DNA of 64,000 bases from Theropithecus gelada (Eukaryota > Chordata > Mammalia > Primates > Cercopithecidae): assembly GCF_003255815.1 (NCBI RefSeq), contig NC_037680.1:13366603-13430602 (forward strand), read 5' to 3'. The notes under the pieces were generated by a model. That model was given only the letters and a program-made list of their open reading frames with translations, was not told the origin of the DNA and searched no databases. Position numbers and translations under genes: made by a program. Shown here piece by piece: positions 34,789-47,315 of this stretch; the stretch's first letter is position 1, and each line of letters starts with the position of its first letter.

Positions 34789-37442
34789 TTATTTTTTGAT
34801 TTTTAAATGATAGCCATTCTTGCAGGAACAAGGTGGTATTATACTGTGGTTTTAATTTGCATTTCCCTGATAATAGGTGATGATGAGCATTTTTTCATGT
34901 TTTTTTGGCCATTTGCTTATCTTCTTTGAGAATTGTCTATTTATGTACTTAGCCCACTTTTTGATGGGATTATTGTTATTTTTTTTCTTGCTGACTTGTT
35001 TGCGTTTCTTGTAGATTCTGGCTATTAGTCCTTTGTTGGAGGCATGGTTTGTGAAGATTTTCTCCCACTCTGTGGGTTGTCTATTTACTCTGCTGACTGT
35101 TCCTTTTGCTGTGCAGAAGCTTTTTAATTTATTTAAGTCTCATCTATTTATCTTTGTTTTTGTTGTATTTGCTTTTGGGTTCTTGGTCATGAGCTCTTTG
35201 CCTAGGCCAATGTCTAGAAGGGGTTTTCCAGTGTTATCTTCTAGAATTTTTATTGTTTCAGGTCAGATTTAAGTATTTGATCCATCTTGAGTTGATCTAT
35301 GTATCAGGTGAGAGATGAGGATCCAGTTTCATTCTCCTACGTGTGGCTTGCCAATTATCCCAGCACCATTTATTTGAATAGAATGTTCTTTCCCCACTTT
35401 ATCTTTCCGTTTGCTTTGTCGAAGATCAGCTGGCTGTAATTATTTGGCGTTATTTCTGGGTTCTCTATTCTGTACCATTGGTCTATGTGCCCATTTTTAC
35501 ACAAGTACCATGCTGTTTTGGTGACTACAACCTTATTGTACAGTTCAAAGTCATGTAATGTGATGCCTCGGATTTGTTCTTTTTGCTTAGTCCTGCTTTG
35601 GCTATGAGGAGTTTTTTTGGTTTCATATGAATTTTAGGATTGTTTTTTCTAGTTCTGTGAGGAATGATGATGGTTATTTCAATGGGAATTGCATTGAATT
35701 TGTTGATTGTTTTTGGCCATATGATTATTTTCACAATATTGATTCTACCCATCCACAAGCATGGGATGTGTTGACGTGTTTCCATTTGTTTGTGTTGTCT
35801 GTGATTTCCTTCAGCAGTGTTTTGTAGTTTTCCTCGTAGAGGTCTTTCGGGTCCTTGGTTAGGTATATTTCTTTCCTCTTTTTTTTTTTTTTTTTGCAGC
35901 TACTGTAAAAGGGCTTCAGTTCTTGACTTGATTCTTGGCTTGGTCACTGTTAGTGTATAGCAGTGCTACTGATTTGTGTACATTGATTTTGTATCCTGAA
36001 ACTTTACTGAATTCATTTATCAGATCTAGGAGCTCTCTGGATGAGTCTTTAGGGTTTTCTGGGTATACGATCATATCACTGGTGAACCATGACAGTTTGA
36101 CTTTCTCTTTACTGACATAGATGCCCTTTATTTCTTTCTCTTGTCCGACTGCTCTGGCTTGGACTTTCAGTACTATGTTGAATATAAGTGGTCAAAGTGG
36201 GCATCCTTGCCTTGTTTCAGTTCGCAGGGGGAATGCTTTCAACTTTTCCCCATTCAGTATAATGTTGGCTGTGGGTTTGTCATAGATGGCTTTTATTATC
36301 TTAAAATATGTTCCCTCTATGACAATTTTCTGAGGGTTTTAATCACGAAAGGATGCTGGATTTTGTCAAATGTCTTTTCTGCATCTATCGAGGTGATCAG
36401 GTAATTTTTGTTTTTAATTCTATTTATGTGATGTATAACATTTATTGGCCTGTGTGTGTTAAGCCATCCCAGCATCCCCAATATGAAACCCACTTGATCA
36501 TGGTGGATTATCTTTTTGATATACTGTTGGATTTGGGTTAGCTAGTATTTTGTTGAGGATTTTTGCATCTGTGTTCATTAGAAATACTGGTCTGTAGTTT
36601 TCATTTTTTGTTATATCCTTTCCTGGTTTTGGTGTTAGGGTGATACTGCTTTCGTAGAATGATTTAGGGAGGATTCCCGCTTTGTCTTTTGGAATAGTTT
36701 CAATAGGATTGGTACCAATTCTTTGGAAGTCTGATAGAATTCAGTTGTGAATCCATCTGGTCCTTAACTTTTTTTTGTTGGCAATTTTTAAATTACCATT
36801 TCAATGTTGCTGCTTGTTATGGGTCTGTTCAGAGTCTCTATTTCTTCCTGGTTTAATCGAGGAGGGTTGTGTAATTCCAGGAATTTATCCATGTCTTCTA
36901 GGTTTTCTAGTTTGTGCACATAAAGGTGTTAACAGCAGCCATGAATAATCATTTGTATTTCTGTGGTATTGGTTGTAGTATCTTCTGTTTCATTTCTAAT
37001 TGAGCCTACTTGGATCTTCTCTCTTTTCTTGGCTAGCCTCACTAATGGTCTATCAACTTGATTTATATTTTTAAAGAACTTGTTTGTGTGTGTGTATGTT
37101 GTTTCAATTTCATTTACTTCTGCTCTTTTATTTCTTTTCTTCTGCAGGGTTTGGGTCTGGTTTGTTCTTGTTTTTCTAGTTTCTTTAGCTATGACCTTAG
37201 ATTGTCTTATTAGTGCTTTTTCAGAGTTTTTGATGCAGACATTTAATGCTATGATCTTTCCTCTTAGCACTGTTTTTGCTGTATCCTAGAGGTTTTGATA
37301 GGTTGTGTCACTATTATCATTCAGTTCAAGGAATTTGTAATTTCAATCTTGATTTTATTGTTGACTCAGTGATCATTCAGGAACAGACTATTTAATTTTC
37401 ATATATCTGCATGGTTTTGAGGGTTTCTTTGTAGTTGATTTC

Positions 37443-38046
37443 TTTTTTAGTTTTTAAGACGGAGTCTCACTCTATTGCCCGGGCTGGAGTGTAGTGGCGC
37501 AATCTCAGCTCACTGCAACCTCTGCCGCCCAGGTTCAAGCGATTCTCCTGCCTCAGCCTCCTGAGCAGCTGGGATTATAGGTGCCTGCCACTGCGCCTGG
37601 CTAATTTTTTTTTTTTTTTTTGAGACGGAGTCTGGCTCTGTTGCCCAGGCTGGAGTGCAGTGGCCGGATCTCAGCTCACTGCAAGCCCCGCCTTCTGGGT
37701 TCACGCCATTCTCCTGCCTCAGCCTCCCGAGTAGCTGGGAGTACAGGCGCCCGCCACCTCGCCCGGCTAATTTTTTTTGTATTTTAGTAGAGACGGGGTT
37801 TCACCGTGTTAGCCAGGATGGTCTTGATCTCCTGAACTCGTGATCCGCCCGTCTCGGCCTTCCAAAGTGCTGGGATTACAGGCTTGAGCCACCGCGCCCG
37901 GCCGCGCCTGGCTAATTTTTGTAGTTTTAGTAGAGATGGGGTTTTGCCATGTTGGCCAGGCCGGTCTTGAACTCCCGAACTTATGATCTACCCACCTCAG
38001 TATCCCACAGTGCTGGGATTACAGGCATGAGTCACTATGCCCAGCC
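37443..38046 (-). mobile_element. Older Alu split by an AluY
   Basis: Outer reverse Alu, segments 37443-37609 and 37904-38046, lying in L1 ORF2. Both halves are more diverged than the insert. Confidence 0.95.
37610..37903 (-). mobile_element. AluY inserted in Alu
   Basis: Young AluY (cttgagccaccgcgcccggc end) flanked by a perfect 17-bp target duplication gcgcctggctaattttt at 37593-37609 and 37904-37920. Confidence 0.96.
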
Positions 38047-38112
38047 CTGGAGTTGATTTATAATTTTATTCCACTGTAGTCTGAGAGAGTACTTGATATA
38101 CTTTGATTTTTT

Positions 38113-38406
38113 GGCTGGGTTTGGTGGCTTATGCCTGTAATCGTAGCATTTTGGGAGGCCAAGTCAGGTGGATCACTTGAGGCCTGAAGGTCAAGATCAG
38201 TCTAGCCAATATAGTGAGACCCCGTCTCTACTAAAAATACAAAAATTAGCTGGGAGTGGCGGAGCATGCCTGTAATCTCAGCTTCACAGGAGGCTAAGGC
38301 AGGAAAATCACTTGAACCCAAGAGGCGGAGGTTGTGGTGAGTCGAGACTGTGCCACTGCACTCCAGCGTGGGCAACAGAGCAAGACCCCGTCTCAAAAAC
38401 AAAAAC
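38113..38406 (+). mobile_element. AluS/J in L1 ORF2
   Basis: Forward Alu, opposite to the host L1. Diverged (gtaatcgtagcattttggga); tail is caaaaacaaaaac. Confidence 0.93.
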
Positions 38407-39027
38407 ATTCGATTTTCTGAAATTTATTAAGGCTTGTTTTGTGGCCTATCATATGGTCTATCTTAGAGAATGTTCATATGCTGATGAATATAATGTATAT
38501 TCTGCAGCTGTTGGGTAGAATGTTTTCTAAATATCTGTTAAGTCCTTTTGTTCTAGGGTACAACTGCAGAATGTTATGTACCTATCTGTTATGTCCATTT
38601 ATTCTAGGGTATAGTTTAAATCCACTGTTTCTTTGTTGACTTTCTGTCTTGATGACCTGTCTAGTGCTGTCAGTGGAGTACTGAAGTCCCCCTCTATTGT
38701 GTTGCAGTCTATCTAATTTCTTAGGTCTAGCAGTAATTGTTTCAAAAGTTTGGGAGCTGCAGTGTTAGGTGCGTATGTATTTAGGATTGTGATATCTTCC
38801 TGTTGGACTAGTCCTTTCATCATTATATAATGTCCCTCTTTGTCTCTTTTAACTGTTGTTGCTTTAAAGTCTGTTTTTTTTCTGATATAAAGATAGCTAC
38901 TCCTGCTCACTTTTGGTGTCCATTTACATGGACTATCTTTTTACACCCCTTTACCTTAAGTTTATGTGAATCCTTATGTGTTAGGTGAGTCTCCTGAAGA
39001 CAGCAGAGACTTGGTTGATGAATTCTT

Positions 39028-39327
39028 TTTTTTTTTTTTGAGACTATCTTGCTGTGTCGCCCAGGCTGGAGTGCAGTGGTGCAATCTCGGCTCACTGTAA
39101 GCTCCACCTCCCGGGTTCACACCATTCTCCTGCTTCAGCCTCCAGAGTAGCTGGGACTACAGGTGGCCACCACCACACCGGGTTAATTTTTTTTTTAATT
39201 TTTATTTTTAGTAGAGATGGGGTTTCACCGTGTTAGCCACAATGGTCTTGATCTCCTGACCTCATGATCTGCCTGCCTTGGCCTCCCAAAGTGCTGGGAT
39301 TACAGGCGTGAGCCACCGTGCCCAGCC
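39028..39327 (-). mobile_element. Alu in L1 endonuclease region
   Basis: Reverse Alu with perfect 12-bp target duplication tgatgaattctt at 39016-39027 and 39328-39339. Confidence 0.95.
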
Positions 39328-39746
39328 TGATGAATTCTTATTCATTCTGCCATTCTGTATCATTTAAGTGCAGCATTTAGGCCATTTACAGTCAATGTCA
39401 GTATTGAGATGTGAGGTACTATTCTATTAAGAGTGCTAGTTGTTGCCTGAATACCTTGGGTTGGTTTTTTGGGTTTTTTTTCTTCCCCCTCCCATTGTGT
39501 CATTGTTTTATAGGCCCTGTGAGATTTATGCTTTAAGGAGGTTCTGTTTTGGTGTATTTCAAGGATTTGATTCAAGATTTAGTTTCACGATCTTTTTGCG
39601 ATGAATTTCCTGGGTGTTCTTTGAATTTCTTATATTTGGATGTCTAGATCTCTAACAAGGTCAGGGATGGTTTCCTTGATTATTCCCTGAAATAAGTTTT
39701 CCAAACTTTTAGACTTTTCTTCTTCCTAGGGAACAACAATTATTCT

Positions 39747-40012
39747 GTCACCCAGGCTGGAGTGTAGTGGTGTGTTCTTGGCTCACTGCAACCTCTGCCT
39801 CCTAGGTTCAAGCCATTCTCATGCCTTAGCCTCCCGAGTAGCTGGGATTACAGGTGCATACCACTGCACCCGGATAATTTTTTGTATTTTTAGTAGAGAT
39901 GGGGTTTCACCATGCTGGCCAGGCTGCTCTTGAACTCATGACCTCAGGTGATCCACCTGCCTCGGCCTCCCAAAGTGCTGGGAATACAGGCGTGAGCCAC
40001 CGCACCTGGCCC
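39747..40012 (-). mobile_element. Alu without poly(A) tail
   Basis: Reverse Alu that begins directly at gtcacccaggctggagtg: tail and about 20 bp of the 3' end are absent, yet flanks gaacaacaattattct and gaacatcaattattct (39731-39746, 40015-40030) form a target duplication. Confidence 0.9.
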
Positions 40013-40044
40013 AGGAACATCAATTATTCTTAATTCTTCTTCTT

Positions 40045-40343
40045 CTTTTTTTTTTTTTTTTAAGATGGAGTCTCACTCTGTCACCCAGGGTGGAGTGCAG
40101 TGGCATGATCTCGGCTCAAGGCAACCTCTGCCTTCTGGATTCAAGCAATTCTCCAGCTTCAGTCTCCCAAGTAGCTAGTATTACTGGCGTGTGCCACCAC
40201 ACCTAGCTAATTTTTGTATGTTTAGTAGAGACAGGGTCTCACCATGTTGGCCAGGCTCGTCTTGAACTCCTGACCTCAAGTGATCCACTCCCCTCGGCTT
40301 CCCAAAGTGCTGGGATTATAGGCATGAGTCATAGCACCTGGCT
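40045..40343 (-). mobile_element. AluS
   Basis: Reverse full-length Alu; flanks contain the ttattcttaatt motif on both sides. Confidence 0.93.
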
Positions 40344-40644
40344 ATTCTTAATTATTCTTAGGCTTGGTCATTTAACGTAATCCCAAACTTCTTGGAGGCT
40401 TTGTTCATTTTTAAAAATTCTTTTTCTTTGTCTTTGTCAGATTGCATTAATTTGAAAGCCTTGTCTTCAATCTCTGAAGTTCTTTATTCTACTTGTTCAA
40501 TTATATTGTTGTAAGTTTACAGTGTATTTTATATTTCTCTAAGTGTTTCTTTCATTTCCAGAAGTTATGATTGTCTTTTCTTTATGATATCTATTTCTCT
40601 GGAGACTTTTTTGTCCATATCCTGCATTGTTTTTAAAATTTATT

Positions 40645-40935
40645 GGCTGGGCTTGGTGGCCCACGCTTGTAATCCTAGCCCTTTGGGGAGCTGAGGTGGG
40701 TGCATAATCTGAGGTCAGGAGTCGAGATCAGCCTGGCCAACGTGGTGAAACCCTATCTCTACTAAAAATACAAAAATTAGCTGGGTGTGGTGGTGCGCGC
40801 CTGTTGTCCCAGCTACTGGGGAGGCTGAGGCATGATAATTGCTTAAACCCATGAGGCAGAGGGTGCAGTGAGCCAAGATCGTACCACTGCACTCCAGCCT
40901 GGGTGACAGAGTGAAACTCTGTCTCAACAACAACA
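40645..40935 (+). mobile_element. AluS in L1 ORF1 region
   Basis: Forward Alu with a caacaacaac tail; splits L1 ORF1 near its 5' end. Confidence 0.92.
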
Positions 40936-43723
40936 AAATATTATGTAAGTCGGTTTTTACCTTTCTCTGATGCCTCCTTGAGGAACTTAATAATTGACCT
41001 CTGAATTCTTTTTCTGGCACTTCAGATTTCTTCTTAGTTTTGATCCATTGCTGGTGAGTTAGTGTGATTTTTTAGGGATGTTAAAGAACCTTGCTTTGTC
41101 ATATTACCAGAATTGTTTTTCTGGTTCCTTCTCAGTTGGATAGACCATGTCAGAGGAAACATCTGGGGCTCAAGGGTTGCTGTTCAGATTCTTTTGTCCC
41201 ACAGGGTGATCCCTTGATGTGGTGCTCGCCCCCTTCCCCTAGAGATGGGGCTTTCTGAGAGCCAGACTGCAGTGATTGTTATTGCTCTCATGCGTCTAGC
41301 CACCCCAGCAGAGCTACTGGCCTCCGGGCTGGTACTGGGAAGTGTCTGCAAAGAGTCCTGTGATGTGATCGGTCTTCAGGTCTCTCAGCTGTGCATACCA
41401 TCACCTGCTCTGGTGAAGGTAGTAAGGCAGTGAAATGGACTCTGTGAGGGTCCTTGGTTGTAGTTTTGTTTAGTGCACTGGTTTTCCTGAATGCTGACTG
41501 TGCTAGCAGTGAATTTGTCACATGGACAGACTCAGGACCTCTGGTTAGCCAGGATGTTACAGGCAGTGGAATTAGCTGTTCTTTCCTCCTTTTCTGGAGC
41601 AGGGTTGTTCTGAGTGGCTGTAATGGCTTGATTGGCTGGCCGACAGCCAGTAGGGGTCGCTTTCAAGAGAACATCAGCTGCAGCAGTATAGGGGGCATAC
41701 AAGCTTGTCCTGAAGTTCTGGATAAGTATTCCACTTTCTCCGGAGATGGGCAGGACTACATAGATTCTAAGAGATTATGTCTTTTGTCTTCTGTTACCGG
41801 GGCGGGTAGAGAAGACTATCAGGTGGCAGGGTTAGTTGTGTCTGAGCTCAGACTCTCCTTGGGCTGGGTCTGCTGCATCCACCCTAGGGGCTGGGAGTGT
41901 GGTTCTCAGGCTAACGGACTTATGTTCCTAGGGAGATTATGGCTGCCTCTGCTGTGTCATTCAGGTCTCCAGGGAAGTGGGGGAACGCCTGCAGTGACAG
42001 GCCTCATTCAGCTCCCAGGCAGCCAGCAAGGCCAGTCTCACTCCCATTGTGCTCCACCAACAACACTGAGTTTACATCCAGGCAGCTCTTGCCCCAGGCT
42101 ACAAGCCTCCCCGGCTCTGCCTACAGCTGCTTGGGTGCTTGTATCTGCACTTCCCATTCTGCTTGAGCACCATCCCCCTCGAACACCATCCCCCCCCAGG
42201 TTTCTGCCTAGGAAAATTTGTACTTGGTCGAAATTATTACAGAGTTCAGCTGGAAGTTTCCTTCTCCTTGTGGCCCTTTCCCATTTCCACTGGAAGCCCT
42301 CCCTATCATCATTATTTACTATTTATCATTACCATTATTTGTTTTCATTAAGAACTACCTGAGAAAGAAACCTTGATAATCTAATAACACCACTAAGGAG
42401 ATAATAAACATACTTAAAATATACTCTGTCCTCCTAAGAAGTACTTCAAAAGGTAGACTAGCATAAATGTTTATACAGTACATAAATAATACATGCCAAT
42501 ACCATAATTCTGTAGCGTAGCACTGTACATATTAAAATTTATTAACAATATGACCTAATTTGCTGATATGACCTAATTTGAAGCCCTGTACTTTCCTCTT
42601 GTCTGCCTAGAACAGTGTGTATGTTATGAGGCAAAGAAAAGATTACAGCAGAGAAAGAAATCTTTTATCTTGAAGATCTATAAAATTAGGATAGATAGAG
42701 ACCCATTTGTTTGGAAGGCTTTAGGCATATCTCCGTCTAGAGCAAAGGAAGAGGAAAGATGACCCAATACTCTCTAGGCCCAATGCTCTCTAACCACAAT
42801 TAGTGAACAGTGTTTAAAAAAAAGAATAGAGAAAGTATTCATTTCTTCAGTTTGGCAAGAACAAGATTTCATACTTCATACATTTATGTATTTATTATGG
42901 AATTATAGCCTTTTAAAAATTAAACACCACGAATAATGAGGAATTCATTTTACTGTAAGCAATAATTAAGTATATGCCCTTAAAATAGCATATCCTATAA
43001 GTAGCTGCATATTTACACCAATCTATTTACTCGAAAACTCATTATTCTCTTTAAATTTTTCCTTCTTATTCTTATCAAGATTAAAAAAAAAATCCATCAT
43101 CAGGTGGTTTTAAATTATCTTCAAATTCCTCAACATAATTTTTCAAACGATTCATAGAAAACAAAAGTATTTCTAAAATGATGCTACAGAGTACAAAGAA
43201 AATTTTTACTATCTAACAGCCTGCACCTTGTTGTGTTTGGCACAGATCATGCTTAATGGGGGTCTGGGCACAAAATGTATCTCCTATTTTTTCACAATTT
43301 TGATGAATGGCAGAAATATCAACCCAGCTGATCAAGCAAGAAATCTAGATTTGACCTTTTCTCTCACCTCCACACTCAGTCAATCACCAATGTCTACTGA
43401 TTGCACTGCCTTAATCTATCTTGAATTTTCCTTTCCCAGTTAAGATATGATACAGCCACTACCTTGGTATAGATCACCAGCATTGTTCATCTAGATTATC
43501 AGTGAGCATCCTAAGTGGATTCTCTGCCTATTAGTTATTGCTTCCAATACATTCTCCACACAGCTACAGTTATTCCTCTAAAGCCCAAATCTGATTATTT
43601 TACTCCAGGTCACTGTACCTGACTGCTGAGAACCTTTAGAATAAATTACAAATTATGAACTGTGACTTTCATAATGTAGTTACAGCTCTCATTGACCTCC
43701 AGCCTAATCTCAGTCAGAATTCC

Positions 43724-44258
43724 TCTTTTTGAGACAGTATCTTGCTCTGTCACCCAGGCTAGAATGCAGTGGCATGATCATGGCTCACTACAGCCTTGAC
43801 CTCCTGGGTTTAAGTGATCCTTCCAACTCAGCCTCTCAAGTGGCTGGGAGTAAAGGCACATGCCACCATGCCCAATTAATATGTTTAATATATATATTTT
43901 TTTGAGACAGAGTTTCACTCTTGTTGCCCAGGCTGGAGTGTGCCCAGGTTGGAGTGAAGTGATACCATCTCAGCTCACTGCAACCTCCACCTCCTGGGTT
44001 CAAGCAATGCTCCTGCTCCAGCTTCCCGAGTATCTGGGATTATAGGCACGCACCACCATGCCCAGCTAATTTTTGTATTTTTAGTAGAGATGGAGTTTCA
44101 CCATGTTGGCCAGGTTCATCTCGAACTCCTGACCTCAAGTGATCTGCCCCCTTAGGCCTCCCAAAGTGCTGGGATTATAGGCTTGAGCCACCGCACCTGG
44201 CCATGTTTAATTTTTTGTAGAGGTGCGGTCTCACTATGTTGCCCAGGCTGGAGAACTC
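43724..44258 (-). mobile_element. AluJ split by another Alu
   Basis: Outer segments 43724-43889 and 44203-44258; the outer copy ends early at ggctggagaactcc, so its 5' end is missing. Confidence 0.9.
43890..44202 (-). mobile_element. AluS nested in AluJ
   Basis: Inner reverse Alu with target duplication atgtttaat at 43881-43889 and 44203-44211. A 16-bp tandem duplication (tgcccagg-tggagtg) sits near 43926-43957. Confidence 0.92.
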
Positions 44259-45242
44259 CTCTCTAGGACTATGCTGCAGGCATGTTGACCTACTTTTGGT
44301 TCCCTGAATATGTCTTTCCTTGTTATTCTGTGAGTTTCCACAAACTGTTTCAATCGCCTGAAATACATTCCACCAGCCCATCTCCTTCCTATTTTACTCA
44401 CTCCCTCTGGCAGGCTAAATCTCATTTGTTCATTCCTTGGGATGTCTTTCTTGCACCCTCAAGACTGGGCCAGGTATTTTCTCTCATGTACTTTCATAAG
44501 CATCCTGTTTTTGAAGCACTAAATATACTCTACTGTAGTTGAACATTTATTTCATGGTCTTCCCCAACAGATTGCAAGTTCCTTGAGAGGAGGACACTAT
44601 GTTCACCATACCTCCCTAGCACCTTGCTACATAGTAGGCAATCAATAAATATGTATTGAATTAATAGGAAAACATTTAATCAAAGAAAGGAAGCACCAAC
44701 ACTGGTATACGTACAATATAATAATCAAATCATAATCTGTGGTATTTCAAGTTCATTTACAAACTGGTTTGGGAGAACTCTGAAACTAATTTTTTTTCAC
44801 AGAATCAATATTAAATGTAGTTGATAACTAGCTACCTCCTGCAAAGCCTATTTAATCCATAATGTAGGTAAACTGTATTATTCACAGTTACTGTAGACTC
44901 TACTAAATATCAATAATATTTCTGGGGAAAATGTATTAAGAATTCCAATTTGGTCATAGCTTGAATTAATTATTTCTGGCTGTAGCTCAGGAATAGAAAT
45001 ACACAGTTCCAATTTCCATAGGTGGTTGAGGACAGAAGTTCTATTAGAGAAGGAATGAAAAATGACTAAAAACTCTAGGGAACTGGTGAGACAAGGACTG
45101 GCCTTCTGCTGCCATTAATCTTTGGGAACATGACCTAATTTATGGACAACTACTTTTTTTCTCTTTTCTTTTCCTTCAAGAATCCTAGGAATTAGATGCC
45201 AGATTCCTATTGATTGTCAACACTTCTGACTTCAAACCAGGG

Positions 45243-45545
45243 TTTTTTGTTTGTTTGTTTGTTTGAGATGGAGTCTCACTCTGTCAACCAGGTTGGAGTG
45301 CAGTGGCACCATCTTAGCTTACTGCAACCTCCACCTCCTGAGTTCAAGTGATTCTCCTGCCTCAACCTCCCGAGTACCTGGGATTACAGGCACACGCCAC
45401 CATGCCCAGCTAATTTTTGTATTTTTAGTAGAGATGGGGGTTTCACCATGCTGGCCAGGCTGGTCTCGAACTCCTGACCTCGTGATCTGCCTGCCTTGGC
45501 CTCCCAAAGTGCTGGGATTACAGGCAGGAGCCACCACACCCGGCC
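45243..45545 (-). mobile_element. AluS, first of a same-site pair
   Basis: Reverse Alu with a (GTTT)n tail. aaccaggg lies before it at 45235-45242 and after it at 45548-45555. Confidence 0.95.
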
Positions 45546-45555
45546 CCAACCAGGG

Positions 45556-45877
45556 TGTTTTTTTTTTTTTTTTTTTTTTTTTGTAGACGGAGTCTTGCTC
45601 TGTCGCCCAGGCTGGAGTGCAGTGGCCGGATCTCAGCTCACTGCAAGCTCCGCCTCCCGGGTTTACGCCATTCTCCTGCCTCTGCCTCCCGAGTAGCTGG
45701 GACTACAGGCGCCCGCCACCTCACCCGGCTAGTTTTTTTTGTATTTTTTAGTAGAGACGGGGTTTCACTGTGTTAGCCAAGATGGTCTCGATCTCCTGAC
45801 CTCCTGATCCGCCCGTCTCGGCCTCCCAAAGTGCTGGGATTACAGGCTTGAGCCACCGCGCCCGGCCCCCAACCAGG
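45556..45877 (-). mobile_element. AluY, second of a same-site pair
   Basis: Young reverse AluY with a 24-T tail and a 'gtagacggag' variant. aaccaggg precedes it (45548-45555) and follows it (45881-45888). Confidence 0.95.
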
Positions 45878-47315
45878 GTTTTTTAACCACAGACAAGAAA
45901 TGATCTAAAAGGTTCTCATATATGTTCTTTTTCCTTAAGCAAGCATTCTGTATTCAGTATTATATACAAAGAAAATTAAGCAAACAAGCAAAAAACAAGA
46001 GAGTTATTAACTCTAGGAAAAACAATAGTTGTCAAAGAAAAAAATTTAATTATAGCTCACCAGTGAGATGTTTAACAGAGTTATTATACTGTAAACAATG
46101 AACACTGATCTAACAAAAAATTACGATCAAACTGAAAATTAAGACATGGGAAAATGAAACAAGGAGAATATATTGAAAATATTTTCTTCCAATCTATGTT
46201 TTGCATTTTCATTTTCCTAACAGTGTCTTTCATACGACTACATTTTTTTTTACCACCATGTGTTCAAGTTTTTAATCTTAATTTTTTCTTTAAAGTTTGT
46301 ACTTTCTGTATCCTAAATAAAACACTGTCCTCCCCAAAAGTTGGGAATATTTTTACATATGTATGCTCCTAAGAATTTTATAATTTTAGCTCTCATATTT
46401 AATTCTATGACTCATTTCAAGTTAATTTTTATGTCTGGTGTGAAATAATGTTCAAGACTTCTTTTTTTCCTTATGGATATCCTATTGTCTTACTATCCAT
46501 TATTGAAAACTATAATTTCCCATTGAGTTATCTTGTCTTCTTTCTTAACAGATCAACTGACAATCTATGTGAGGTTCTATTTCTGGACTCTCTTTTCTGA
46601 TTTATTAATTTAACTTCTTATTAAGTATTTATGTAATGTAGTATGACTCGTTCAAAATTGTTTTGGCTATAGTAAGTCCTTTGTATTGCCACAAAAAATT
46701 TATATTTAGTGTGTCAATTTATACAAGAAAGACTACAAGGATTTTGATTAACACTGCATTGAATATAAAAATTTACAGAGAACTGACATCTTAACAATAT
46801 TGAATCTTCTGATTCATGAACATAATCTATCTGTTGTTTATTTAAGTTTGCTTTACTTGTTCTAAACAATGCTTTGTAGTTTTCAGTACATATTTTTGTT
46901 GACTTTATTCTAAATTAGTTCATGATTTTGGATGCTATTTCAAATCATATTTTTAAAATTTCAGTTTCCAATTGTTATTGCTGATATATGGAACTAGAAA
47001 TGATTTTTATATGTTGAACATGAATTCTGTGACTTTGATAAAATCACTCTTCGATTTTGTATGTGGATAATGCTGCCTGTGAATATGGACAATTTTACTT
47101 ACTGCTTTTCAATATGTATACCTTGTATTTCTTTGTCTAGCCTTAATGCACAGCTAAGACCAGAACCAGAACAATGTTAAAGAGAAGTGATGAGGAAAGG
47201 CTCTCTCGTCTTGTTCCTGATCTTAGAGGAAGAGCATCAGTCTTTCTACATTAAGTATGATGTTAAATGTAAGTTTTCATAATTGCCTTTTATTAGGATA
47301 AGGAAGTTCCTTTCT

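Larger units (their letters stand above)
34255..42345 (-). mobile_element. L1PB-like element, nearly full length, inactive
   Basis: Read on the minus strand: 5' UTR about 42.3-41.0 kb, ORF1 remnants about 41.0-39.6 kb, ORF2 from about 39.42 kb (HISILTLTVNGLNAALK endonuclease start) to about 34.8 kb, and 3' UTR to 34255 with A-rich tail. Endonuclease residues NTYAPNTAAPK are visible at 38.7-38.9 kb. The reverse-transcriptase motif F-A-D-D reads F-T-S-D (36075-36086), and stops and frameshifts occur throughout. ORF1 and the ORF2 end have internal deletions. It runs in the same direction as ZRANB3. Nine Alu insertions interrupt it. Confidence 0.88.
43325..44675 (+). mobile_element. L2, split by nested Alus
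   Basis: L2 phrases in order: 'tcacctccacactcagtcaa', 'ccaatacattctccacacag', 'aaatctgattattttactcc', then after the Alus 'gcaagttccttgagaggagg' and 'tagtaggcaatcaataaata'. Long for an L2 remnant. Confidence 0.8.

Noticed and set aside
35033..39575. Many short open frames on both strands
   Set aside because: They are broken pieces or antisense shadows of L1 ORF2, interrupted by stops, frameshifts and Alus.
41000..42300. GC-rich stretch as a CpG island or host promoter
   Set aside because: CpG density is low and the sequence follows L1 5' UTR order; any promoter activity would be that of the dead L1.
41454..42362. 302-codon plus-strand frame as a protein-coding gene
   Set aside because: It lies antisense to an old L1 5' UTR, has no recognisable domain, and nothing around it suggests a promoter or exon structure. 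Kept only as a finding.
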